64,000 bases of DNA from Reticulitermes speratus (lineage: Eukaryota; Arthropoda; Insecta; Blattodea; Rhinotermitidae), in the NCBI GenBank assembly GCA_021186555.1, contig JAJKFL010000004.1, positions 11,538,001 to 11,602,000 of the forward strand, read 5' to 3'. Positions 10,637-21,570 of the stretch are shown here, in pieces. The notes beneath the pieces were generated by a model, which worked only from the letters and a program-made list of their open reading frames with translations, did no database searches and had not been told where the DNA came from. A program made the position numbers and the translations under genes. Each line of letters starts with the position of its first letter. Position 1 is the first letter of the stretch.

Positions 10637-13600
10637 ATGAGTGAAACTTCGCCTGATTGGAGTATATCGTGGTATGTGTCCTGTATGAAGATAAATGGGA
10701 AACCTATTCTTCCTCCCCTGGTGAGTTCTGAATAAAACCAGTCTTACAACTCAGTATTGCCAAATGAATAATATTACAGTAGACATTTTATAGTCTGAAT
10801 TACTGACAACGTCGTTAAATAAGCTGCAACCATTAATAGTGTTTTCATGCCGATTGCCACTGATCTTGCAATGTGTGATGTATTCAGATATCTTGCAGAC
10901 ATTTATGCATCCCCAGTTAATGTAAGGTAGATGGTTTGAGGGATTTATTGAAACAGGCAACTGAAAATATAAGCTTTCTGTATGGTTATGTTAATATTGA
11001 TATTTACTGCTGCATTGCTGCATAGGAAAGTGCCACTTGCCTGCAACATTTCAAGTGTGACATATACAAATCCTTATAACAAAAAGGACATCATTGTATG
11101 TATGTCTGACATAATGAGACCTGTACAGTTTGTGTTAAAAGATGAAATAAAGCAACTGGATTTAGTTTTCTTTTCTCTGTAACTTTTTCTTAGGATTCTT
11201 AGAGTGTGCTCCTCACATCTCATTGGTCATGTAACATAACTTAGATTGTACCAGTGTAGGCTATCCTCCAACGAAAGAACGTTATAAAAATTTAGGTGTT
11301 ATGCTGGAATATCAAAGGAATTTGGAACAGCAAAACAGTGTTGAATGTTGTGATAAGATGCAATAATCATAATGTGCAGTAAAACCAAATTGTATAACAC
11401 TGTATTCCAGATGTCAGTTGCTTAATGTTGTATTGAGATGTTGGCAACTATTCATGACCCAATTTGGGTCACCTTCAGAAACTGAAAACTAAATTATTTG
11501 TGCAATTCAAAGAAGAACATCAACAGTGCTGGAGTATAGACAGCTGTTTTTGCAATGGTTCCTATATATGACTATCATTTATTTTCACAATTTGAAAAAA
11601 AAAAGTCTGTTGTTGAAAATCTTCTTTCATTCTTGGTAAGAATTTTCTTTGAAACTCCTGTGAACCCCTTTGCTGTTTCTATGTAGGTATGCAGTATCTG
11701 TGCTATGGAATTGTGACCCTTCACCTACAAATGTGTGTTTGTATGTTGGTTTCCACATGTGTAATATTGTTTAGTAATTTTTATGGAATTATACTGTAAT
11801 TAATTCTCATCTTAGTTTACTTTGTCACTTCCAGATGTTTAATTGACAACAGACTTGGTGTAATGTGTTTGAAGTTGCCTCAACTGCACTGGGTATTCAC
11901 TCATAAAATACATCTAACCAGAACTTGAAAACTGAAATTAATCTAAAAAGAGATGCAGCACTGGCAGTTCCTTTGTACTAGATCTGCTTGATTATATCAG
12001 TTCTGTAATTGAGTAGTGGCATTTCGTACACTGTGTATGTGACAGATTTGTAGTACTGTTACTCAAATAAGGTTTTAAATACTGTCAAACACACCTAATG
12101 TATGTTATATACTTTATTGTGTCAATAAAGTATACAACATACATTAGTTATGTTTGACTGTATTTAAATTCTTATTTCTTACAGTTATCACAACAAGATG
12201 ATAAACATAAAATTTGCTGTGACTCAGTTGACAGAGCCTCATTTATAAAAATTGTTTGCCTTAAATGAATGTGGCTTTGGCTTTAACATAAAAAAGGCTT
12301 TACAAGATGGAGCCTCCTCCTTCTATTCCAGAAGTCTAGAACTTAATTTGCTTATTATTTTAGTTTGCTTGTTAACAGATGACTCCTGAACGTAGAGCAG
12401 AGATGTGCCACTACAAGCAGTTGGCTATGGCTGTGGAAGCTCGACTTCAAGGTTCGACAAGGAAGAACAGTAGCAACGAAAGTTTCAGTGCAGACAGCAG
12501 TGTTACAATACTGTCAAGCACTGAACATGCTTCAAGTAACCACCGTTTTTGTACCAATACCATAGCTGACGCTAATTGTCCTTGTGAAATGCAGCCTACA
12601 TTGATCATATCAGGAGAGAGTGCCTCTTTAAGCAATGCAGTAATCAAGAAACTGATGCCGTCCGATGAATTAGAAGAAATAGTTCTTAGAACTGCAGACT
12701 TAACGTCAAAGTCAGCTACCATGTTGGAAAGTTTCCAGCAGCATATAGTACAACATAACTTTAGTAGTGAAATGGAAAATGATGGTCAGTTTGTAACAAT
12801 TTGTGCTAGAAGAAAAGAGGGTTTGTGTTCAGAAAACAAAGATTCTTCAGTCCAGGACAGTAAAAGTGAAGGTGTTCTGGTTAACAATGACATCAAGGAT
12901 TGTGACAAATGTGGTTTCGAGAACATGGAGCACAACTCTGCGTTAATTCTTACCGAAAATATTTTCAGTTCAAATTATACTGGATTCAGACCGTGGAATA
13001 AGGTACATAATAGCGGTACTAGTAATGAATGTGACACGCTATTGAAACCGTGTCAGGGGAATGTTAGTGGTTTGAGTGGTAATCCGCACGAGACAAAACG
13101 GTTTGTAACTGACAGTACTGCAAATAGAAACTTGGTAGAAAGTGCTGAGCACAGCTCGGTTAAGAATGGCAGTCGTCACGGTTTCATAATGCCAGTTATG
13201 CAAAGTGTTAAGCAAAAATCAACATCTCTTGTTAGTGATACTGATGATAATGGACAGAAATGTGGGTCTGGTAATAATGCTTTAGAATCAAGCACTGAAT
13301 GTGTAAATCATAAAGAATGTATGTCTCAGGATAAAAATCATTCCGAAAATCCACTTGAACTTCTTAAACTTCATCCAGAAATAGAAAGTACATTCCTTTT
13401 GCATATTCAGAAGGCGGCTACCCCTAACGTACCTGTACAGACCATTCCTCACCTCAGCAAGGAAACACACGCAGGTGATAACGTAAGTAAACCTGGGAAA
13501 ATCTGTGAAGGCAGTCTCGATATCTCTGAGGGCTTACAGTCTGAATCTTGCTGCAGTGATGATTATGTAAGGTTAAATAGTTTGGAGTCTGACAGGAACA

Positions 13601-16600
13601 TTGTAATGAACAAGTACATCTCATCAGGACATAGTTCTCCAGGACATACAGAGTTTCCAGATGTTACCAACGATGTGCCTCATCTGTTAACACAAGAAAA
13701 TCTGGAAGACAGTGTGAGTTCGGCTGCAATGACATCCAGCACAGACCTCAATCATTACATGAACATCACAGAGAGCAGTGACAGTGGATCGCCAGGCCGA
13801 GATGTTTCAACTTATATTAGCAAGTTTTCTGGGCAAGATATTCATAATAATACATCTAACGTGAGAGCATGGCAAAGCTCTTCGCTCTCTGAAAATACTG
13901 TTGGTGGTCAAAATTTACAGTCAGAAAGTTGCAGTGAATCAAATTTGATTTCATGCCATAGTTCTTTAATTGACCAGAAAGCACAAGAATCAGTTCAGAA
14001 CATTGTCAGTAACACAATAGGAACTAGTTCAAGGCAAGATAGTGTCTGTGTCATTGAAAAGTTTGTTGTTCAAGATGATTCATCCGATGATTTGAAAGTT
14101 ATTTGTCCTGTGAATGTAGATTGTGCAATTTGTCTGACCAAGAATTGCCATACAGCTTGTGAAGATATGAATTTTCATGTAGCAAAGCCAGCTGAGTGCC
14201 TTGCTGTGCCTAAACTGAAGCTTCAGCCTAACAAGTCTGTACATGGACTTGATGACTTAGAAACCTCCGCCAGTCCGGACAATAGATGTGTTCAAGATTC
14301 TAATAATTCTGAGAAGATTTTGAATGAAGTGAGTGGATGGGACATTCCAAAGCCAGCGACACCACCACCAAGGCTCATGCGTCAGAACTCGTACACATTG
14401 GATGCACCAAGTCCGCTACTTGTGGCTCACGTACAGATGCAGAAAGAAAAGAGTTCTCTTTATGATATGACTGGGAATTTGGGGATATCCTCAAAACCAT
14501 GTAGGAAATCTTGGGATCTAGCAAAGGCAAAAAGTAAATGGAAAACAGACAGGAAGAAAGGTAATTCATTATTTGCAGCACTCGTCCAGAAAGACAAACC
14601 AAGTAAGAAAATAAACCGTGGTGTTACCAATTCCTCCAGGTGTGCTTCCTTGGCTGATTGTCAAGACCGACACATTTCCTCTCTACCCGCTAGTAATGCA
14701 TCGAGTCCCATCAAAGTTCTGACACCATTTGCATCTCTGGATTCTCTGCCATCAGCAGTATCCATAGAATCTGTGAAAATGTTTCCACAACTGTCAACTC
14801 CAAGGCAAAATAAAGGCAGTTATATAGACAGAATTTCTTCCACAGCTACCAGAGTAACTAATAGGTCAAGGACATCTCAAAAGAAATCCCTTGCTAGTAA
14901 CACACCAAGATCCGCTCAGCTTCCCACACCATCTGCACTATTGGATGGTCTGCCATCAGTTGCGTCCACAAACACAGTGAAAACTTTTCCACAACCTTCA
15001 GCTCAAATAAAAAATAAAGACAGTTCCAAGTATAGAATTCTTTCAACACCTACCAAACAATCCAGCAACAGGTCAAAGACATCTCAGAATAAATCCCCAG
15101 CAAAGATTCTGAGGAAGGATTTACCCATGGCAAACCTATCTGTAGCATCCCAGGACAACTTAAAGAAAATAAGTGATGTGGAGTATGTGCCTCTATCCTC
15201 TCAGCAGGATATACAACGATTAATCCTACACATGCAATCTCAGCACCATCAACAAATGGCCGATCTGTTAGCAAAACAGCGACTGGAACAAGAAAAGTTA
15301 CGTGAGGCCTTTCTTCAGCAGCAGGAGGAACTTGTGCTTGAAATTCGCAAAGTTTATTCTGCAGCATTGTGTGCATCAGAGTCTCAGAAACTGCTGGCAC
15401 AGCGGACTCCATCATGTGACTATTTGGCAAGTCATGAAAATGGAAGTTTGAATTCTTCCGTCAATCCTTTTCCTTCTGGTTTATCCAGTAAAAGTTTGTC
15501 ATTTGAAAGTGCAGGCCCTTCAGACACATCAACACATGACATGCCTGGTAACTGTATTTTGTCGGATGCAAATTTGGAAAGATTTCTGGCAAGTACTTCA
15601 GCTTCAGGAGAGAAGGGACAGACTGTGACTGGTAATGGTTTATATAGAGATTCGATGCTAGATAAAGCTCCAGGGTCGAATGATATGACAGCACATTTGC
15701 TTGAATCTAGTCATAAGGCTGTGTCAGTGGAAGAAGTCCCCCAGAACCCTTTACAAAACTGCAATTCTTTGATAGTATCAGATTTGAACAGTATAGAAAG
15801 GTATCTGCCAGTAGATTCAACACATCCAAGTCCTGAAGTGTTAGTCCCACCACAGCTGGGCAAATTACAGAAACACAACAGTGATTCTGGTGAAGAAAAT
15901 ACCAAAATCAGAGTTGATACTTGTAACGTTAATAGTGCAATTTCACGTCTTTCGTCCATATATCCTGGAAGAACGTCTAGTGTACCAGCTTCTGGAGCTG
16001 TGTCATTGCCGGGTACTGCGAATCATGTCCTCCAGAGGGCAGAAGTGGACTTTGCTCCCAGCTCCGTTCCTAACAGCCCAACAGTGCGTGAGTCTGGTAG
16101 CGTAGAAGTCAATGAAGGACAGAGTAATAGCATCAAGGGCCGTAGCCCTTGCATCAGACAGTTGTTTCCACCTCAAGAAGAGGCAGGTGATTTGATCATA
16201 TACCTCCATTGAGTCGCAGTGAACTTGAACAGGTTAGCTTTATGTTTTTATATGTCACAATCGTTCAAGGTTCATTTAATGTATGTGGATACAGTGTGGG
16301 CTAAACGAGGGCTCGGACAAACTGGGTGCCAGGTTGGCATGGCAACTAGATAATTTGTCATCACACCTAGAATCTCAGAAGCATATATTGTATTTTTAAT
16401 GCTAGTTTAACAAGCACTTCCTTTATAGAGTTCACTTATTGCCACCAACAAATAGCCTGACTATGGAAATAAGTTTAATGTAGGAGTGCAGAAATCTTGG
16501 GTGATTAAATTTTCTACAGTGGTGTCTAATATTTTGGGTCCTCAGTATGGAACTTGCTACATGTCACCCTTCTGACACATAGAATTTTGAGTTCATTCAT

Positions 16601-17958
16601 AGATTTTTGGGAAATTTGTGCATCACTGGTTTAGCATGATATGAAAATGTATGGCAGGAACTCTAAAACATTTTTTCCACAGTTGGAACAGAGCACCCAC
16701 ATGTTCACATACACTGTCAGAAGAGACTTCCATTTTGTCCTCCAAAACAGCAGGTTGTGCGTGTTCCTTATATAATTGTATACCTATAAGTGAACCACCC
16801 TGTTCTGGCCATCCTCCAAGCTGTTTAATTATAACTTAAAACCAACAATATTGCACTTATTTTATATATGTATATTGCAACCCTACATATGTTTCGGCTG
16901 TACTTCAGCCATCATCAGGGGTTTTCCTTGCAGCGTCCACTAACTGTATTTCTCACTAACATTTGGTTCCTATTGGTTTTCTTATTAACTAGGTATTGTG
17001 CATTGTCTTATTGTCTAGGTCCTATCTTGTTCACTTTGTACACTGATACACTTTTGTATGTGGGTTTTTTTGCACTTTTTAGTTTGACTTTTTTCTTGGT
17101 CCGTTTTGGGAACATGTAGTTTTGGCCTATTCTGGAGTATGTCTGTAGCCTTCGGAAAACCCCTGATGATGGCTGAAGTACAGCCGAAACATATGTAGGG
17201 TTGCAATATACATATATAAAATAAGTGCAATATTGTTGGTTTTAAGTTATAATTATCTCAAGCTTTGCACGGTATGTACAACTTCAAAGTCCAAGCTGTT
17301 TGTTTATTGGCTCCCCTCACAAGATTTTTGTTCTTAATTTCTCATCTCCTCCTGGTAAGTCACTGCAGGAATCCAACAATTAGGCCACCCTTCTGTTAGG
17401 CGAATACTGTGAATTATGTCACAAACCCCCCTAGTTTGGTTTTGGATAGTTTGTAGTGTTTGATGTGCATGATGATGGGCATTGTAGTGACTGTGATAGT
17501 GGTTTAAGTTGGACGGCAGTACTGGTATATGGTCAGTTCCTAATGGTATGCTATATGCATACTTTTCAGTAGTTTTGTTTGTATTTTAATGTTTGGTAAG
17601 GAGTTGTGATATGAGTTTTTATTTCAGGGTATTTCAGGATTTTTATTATTGTATTTAGATTTTATATGCTATTTGGGGGTGTTTTCAGACAAAGGAATCA
17701 CAGAAAGTGTTTGCCTTTTGGAAGAATATCCTCAGTGTGTGTGTGAATGGCTTGTGATTTAGTAGACACGCATGTGCGCGCGCGCACACACACACTGTAC
17801 CAGCAACAGGACTAGTAGGAAGTTTAATTTCGTTATCACTGAAACACAAATCCACAGAAGAAAGAATATAGTCTGGCTCATAATTCGTTGAGCTGGCTCC
17901 TAGATTCAAAGAAGACAAAGAAGATTTATCATAACTTCACCTAATCCATTTCCCCCCC

Positions 17959-17998
<40 letters not shown>

Positions 17999-20900
17999 TC
18001 CATCCGTCTGTGCATCCTGCTTTCTGATCCCTCCTCGTGTCTTCCTGTCACCATGCATATGATTACCTGGAATCAGTGTAAGACGGGTTACTGTTTCTTT
18101 TGAAAACATAACCGTGTGTAATCATTATGTCAATCCCTTCCACTTCCTTCAAATAATATGATGCTGCTCATTAGATTGCAGCCACTCGAATAACAGCTGC
18201 AGCACGTGGATTCCTGACTCGCAGACTGCTCCGGACAGTCCGTGTTCAAGATCTGATAGTGACCATTCAAGACACCTTGTTATGTGCTCTTAAGCTGCAT
18301 CAAGATTCCTGGTCCAACATCACACCCGAAGATGTTGCATTGCATGGCCGTCTTATCCAGCAGGTATACTTTGCTGCTTTTTTTTTTTTTAATTTATAAA
18401 CACCCACACTGTTCTCTGTACACCGTATTCTGTACAAGAGCAATTTTTGACCGAGAGTATTGGCATAGCAGTAACACTCAAAACGTATTTGAGAAGTGTC
18501 TGGTTCAAACTTCGGCAGGACTCTGGTTAACATGACTGAGGTTTTTCATGGTTCTTGCCAATCCCTTCAAGCAGATGCCAGGCTAGTATGCTCATTAGGC
18601 TAACACTGCTTGGTTCCAAATCCTTTCCAGTTCATCATTTACCAGTCTTGCTATGTACTTTAACTGTCATAAATTAAACCATAAAATAGAAACAGGGTAA
18701 TTTTGTAACGAAATGTTATAATATTTGTAGTGTGATTCATCCACAGGATTGCTGCTGAAATGTATGGTTGGGCTCCCAAGATCTTGTGTAAAGTGTGTCA
18801 CTTAAAAATGCTGTCAGTCGCTAAGATTATGTAGCATTGATGTTAGATGAATGAATGAGTGTGAAGCTTGGGTAGAATGATACTGACAGGGGAAAACAGA
18901 AGTACTCAGAAAAAGAACATGTTGCATGCCACTTTATCCACCACAAATCTGGCACGGACTGGCCTGGGATCAAACCTGGGTCTCTGCAATGAAAGGCCGG
19001 CAACTAACAGCCTAAGCCATGGTAAGACCTGAAAGATGTAAATGAACTGGTAACTTTCTGCTTCTTCTCTTGCTTACATTGATGTAATTGGTTTTGTGAC
19101 TGCTAAACAAAGCAAACTGTATAAAAAGTGTAAAAAATCTCATTCTCATTGTTTGATTAACACAGATGAGAAAATACTCAAAAGTTTACTTCTACACAGC
19201 CTAAGGGTTAATCACTTAAATTGTGGGACACCTTGTGATTGTTTTGAGATTAATAAAAATTGTAATGCACTGTAGATGTTAGATAGATATAGAATAGTTG
19301 AGAGGGGAGCAAGTATGGAATATTTTAATGCATTACCCAGCATTTGCAAGAGGTAACAGTCTGTGAAATGTACCAGAAACTTCAAGGTGTAATGTAGGTT
19401 CTGTAAAACAGTGCTTAAAATGACATTTGAATCCTAAAATTCATCACCTAGAATGTGTGGCAAATATGAAACTAGTTTTGATGTTATTGTTGTATGAAAA
19501 ATGTTGGCAAATCGTGGTACATACTGCTTGTAATGTAAATGTTTGTCTAATTTTGCCATGAATATTATATTGTAAATAAGAATTTGGTTGCATTTATGAT
19601 TACAAGTAGACAGTAAATGAAAGTATTCTATTGATGCCAGCGTTCCATAAAACGGAAACTACCAAAAACCTGATAATATGTATAAACTTGAGTGACACTA
19701 TAGATGTGTAAGTGTATGATATTTTGGTATGCGATTCTTTTATGTTCTGACACAACCTCACACGTAATTCTAGGCATTACCGGTCCTCAGAGCAGTACTG
19801 AAACTAGACCCTGCAAGATTTGACATTTCACACTCTTGGACTGCTCGACCCTGAATATGAAGGCACTACAAACCTTCAAAACATCTTCCTATGATATTGA
19901 TGTTATCCCTGAAGACGGCTGTTAAGCCGAAACACGTAGGATCGTAAATAAACGTCCCATGAAAAAGGTGTACCTTGTTGGTTATATTATTTCATTTAAC
20001 TGGTTCACATGGTAACAGTATATTAATAAAACATCAGGAACTGTTTACCCAATGACACAGCATAACATCCCGGAAGACACGAGTCCTCAAACAGGACACT
20101 TTCATTTGCATTCTCATGAAATGTATAAGAACATTAGTAATTGATTCTTATCTCAGTGAGTATCTGGCTATAGGTCAGTAACCTGAATGCCTTTTTAGCA
20201 TGATGCTTAGGCACAAAGACAACTTCAGACTTTAACTTTGGAACTTTGATGTTCTTCACCTGGTTGTGTTTGAGATAAACAGTGTTAGGAAAGAAAGGGC
20301 CTTCTAACACGACATAGTTCAACACTTTATTGCAGATGGTCGGCTATGTGTTTCGATCGTTATCAATCGGTCATCATCAGGCCGTGGTATTACAAGGAAA
20401 ATGTAACTGCTCCACTACTGTAATTGCGTGTGGTGCGTTGAGATCTCAGCCTGTTCCCAAGAATTTTTTTGCTAATGTGCTAACGTCTAGCAATGGGCCT
20501 CATCCAAAGTACAATAGTCTAAACAGCCCTCCCAATTTATGAACCCAACCAGACACCCACCCACCAGAGAGTAAACACTAAGTAGCACCACTTTTTTATA
20601 CAATTTCACATTTACCAATTAGATTAATTTATTGTATTCACACTTTCTCACCAACACAACCGGTTTTTCCAGATTAAATAACAAGACAGTCACATGGATA
20701 TTTCCATTAGACATACTACAACACATGCTACCCGCAAGAGTACTCCTGCTGTGTTCACAAACAATCTTCAAAACCCGTTGCTAGAAGTTAGCACATTAGC
20801 AAAAAATTCTTGGGAGAAGGTTGAAATCTCAACCCACCACATGCAATTACAGTATTACAGCAGTTACATTTTTCTTGTAATACCACGGACTGATCATCAC

Positions 20901-21570
20901 CGATTGATATGGTCGAAACATGTAGCCGACCATCTGCAATAAAGCGTTGATATATGTTGCGTTACGTGGCCTTTTGTTTCCTAATACTGTTAAACTTTTT
21001 AAATTTGGAAACAAATATTTATGAAGACAAATTTTATGATCTCTGGGGCCAGTTGTTATGTTGACAAAACTCTTGATATGTAGTTTGTCACTTTGTTTTA
21101 GGTGACAGCAGCATGCCATAATCTCCATGCAGTGTTCTTCAGCCTATCCACTTCAGAGAAAATGGCAATAATTGCTGCTGACCGGGACAGACTGCGCAAC
21201 CAAACCCCACGACCATTGTTACCTCGGCCACTGTCTGCCGCTACAAGGAGGGCTATTGAACGTAAAATGTTACAGTAAGTGTAGAATATCTAATGGGTTC
21301 GAGCCCTTAGAGGCCCAATGCATATAGGCCTTTTTAATAGGCCCTTTGTGCCCCCTAAAATGCAAAGGCTTTCTTAGAGTGCTGTGGCCCAAGAAATATA
21401 CTTGTGGATGTCATATAGATGAAGTTTACTCATCCTGCTTTATGTCTTATTGTGTTTTATGCATACTTCTAGGAGCCAAGGTGGCCATTTTCCTAGAAAT
21501 AGACCAGCGAGTGCTGGCTGCATCCTTCACAGAAGGAAATCAACAGGGAGTGATAAGCAAACTCATTCTG
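10637..21570 (+). CDS. CCP110: Centriolar coiled-coil protein of 110 kDa (CP110), 3' end incomplete
   Basis: CP110 caps the distal end of centrioles, limits their length and blocks ciliogenesis, working with CEP97 (family knowledge). Exons seen: 10637-10720, 12379-16186, 18182-18363, 21102-21274, 21473-21570; phases 0,1,0,2 agree. Identity rests on conserved ends. Residues 22-47 (KPILPPL joined to RRAEMCHYKQLAMAVEAR) match the vertebrate N-terminal block. A Gln-rich coiled coil lies at about 972-1020. ITAAARGFLTRRLLRT (about 1300) and the exon-4 block HAVFFSLSTSEKMAI...LSAATRRAIERK match the C-terminal region. The start has a good context (CACCATGA). At least 1448 codons, longer than the vertebrate ~1000, because the low-complexity Ser-rich middle is expanded. 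The last seen exon ends in phase 1 at a strong GTAAGT; I could not identify the terminal exon. Confidence 0.88.
12074..12168. repeat. 95-bp near-perfect palindrome (hairpin)
   Basis: Arms 12074-12118 and 12124-12168 are 45 bases each, with about four mismatches, around a five-base loop. The arms start TTTAAATACTGTCAAAC and end in TTTGACTGTATTTAAA. It sits in CP110 intron 1, about 210 bases before the large exon. A miniature foldback element is the simplest reading; a pre-miRNA-like transcript is conceivable. Confidence 0.85.
12379..16186 (+). CDS. CCP110: CP110 large central exon
   Basis: One uninterrupted exon that supplies about 1269 residues. It begins directly after TTGTTAACAG with ATGACTCCTGAACG, in phase with exon 1, so this ATG is internal rather than the protein start. 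It encodes a Ser/Thr/Asn-rich, poorly ordered middle; a Lys/Ser-rich segment with two similar ~100-residue blocks (around 14710-14900 and 14930-15100, each with PSA-V-S/T---VK-FPQ); and the coiled coil near 15205-15350. The frame continues to a TGA at 16210. A donor GCAG/GTGATT at 16186/16187 is in the right phase for the next exon. A different frame, opening at 16191 and ending at CAG/GTTAGC (16232), looks more protein-like and may be the real 3' end (see findings). Confidence 0.88.
16240..16826. other. CP110 intron 2, 5' part, nothing recognised
   Basis: Between the large exon and the inverted-repeat element I see no coding block, although a small unrecognised exon could lie here or just beyond. 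Confidence 0.5.
16827..17254. mobile_element. Inverted-repeat element with paired hammerhead-like cores (family C)
   Basis: About 100 bp at 16827-16928 is repeated in inverted orientation at 17154-17254 with almost no mismatches, around a unique centre of ~225 bp. Each arm holds CTGATGA, a GGCTG/CAGCC stem and GAAAC: + strand core 17163-17169 and 17186-17190, - strand core 16918-16912 and 16895-16891. In the + copy AACCC (17158-17162) can pair with GGGTT (17198-17202) as helix I, and ACATATGT (17189-17196) is a perfect palindrome that could form helix III between two RNAs. One extra base follows CTGATGA before stem II. This fits terminal repeats of non-autonomous Penelope-like elements (known to carry minimal hammerheads). 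Confidence 0.75.
17940..17998. repeat. C-run plus (CA)n microsatellite
   Basis: A run of ten Cs followed by about 22 CA repeats, in CP110 intron 2. A shorter (GC)n/(CA)n run is at about 17775-17796. Confidence 0.95.
18446..18640 (+). repeat. tRNA-derived SINE, degenerate
   Basis: A-box-like TTGGCATAGCAGT at about 18460-18472 and B-box-like GGTTCAAACTTC at about 18502-18513, with tRNA-like spacing. The following body shares CTGAGGTTTTT and CAATCCCTTCAAGCAG with the - strand copy near 30.1 kb. In CP110 intron 3. Confidence 0.65.
18880..19022 (-). repeat. tRNA-derived SINE
   Basis: On the - strand, A-box TGGCTTAGGCTG (19019-19008) and B-box GGTTTGATCCC (18976-18966) have tRNA-like spacing, followed by a TGAGTACTTCTGTTTTCCCC tail region seen in other SINE copies of this window. 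In CP110 intron 3. Confidence 0.7.
19815..20105 (+). mobile_element. Family A repeat interrupted by a family D hammerhead repeat
   Basis: A family A half (CCCTGAATATGAAGGCACTAC at about 19849) breaks at AAAACATC (19879-19886) and resumes at AAAACATCAGG near 20028. The insert between carries CTGAAGA (19909-19915), a GGCT/AGCC stem and GAAAC (19929-19933). ATCC (19905-19908) can pair with GGAT (19939-19942) as helix I. The repeated AAAACATC fits a target duplication, so D inserted into an older A copy. Confidence 0.65.
20277..20995. mobile_element. Long inverted-repeat element with hammerhead-like cores (family E)
   Basis: Arms of about 220 bp (20277-20500 and 20777-20995) are inverted copies, with blocks such as TTATTGCAGATGGTCGGCTA, GTAACTGCT, CCAAGAATTTTTT and GCTAATGTGCTAAC. 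The left arm carries, on the - strand, CTGATGA (20380-20374) and GAAAC (20354-20350), with CGGC/GCCG able to form helix I. The right arm carries a mutated CTGATCA and GAAACATGTA, where ACATGT is palindromic. It ends close to the 3' splice site of CP110 exon 4 (21101). Open frames inside it are not genes. Confidence 0.75.
21279..21405 (-). mobile_element. 3'-end fragment of an RNase H LINE (same family as 38.6 kb element)
   Basis: Read on the - strand, GGGGGCACAAAGGGCC and GGGCTCGAACCCATTAG match the 3' untranslated end of the element at 38580-39556 and the copy at 43905-44035. It is a 5'-truncated copy lying only about 4 bases inside CP110 intron 4 after the GTAAGT donor at 21275. It occupies much of this 198-bp intron. 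Confidence 0.75.

Noticed and set aside
12379..12381. ATG as the CP110 start codon
   Set aside because: It directly follows a 3' splice site, and exon 1 (10637-10720) supplies the conserved N-terminal block in phase. This ATG is internal.
15050..15430. 126-codon open frame on the - strand
   Set aside because: Lies antisense inside the CP110 coiled-coil coding exon and has no domain-like features; a shadow of the real frame.
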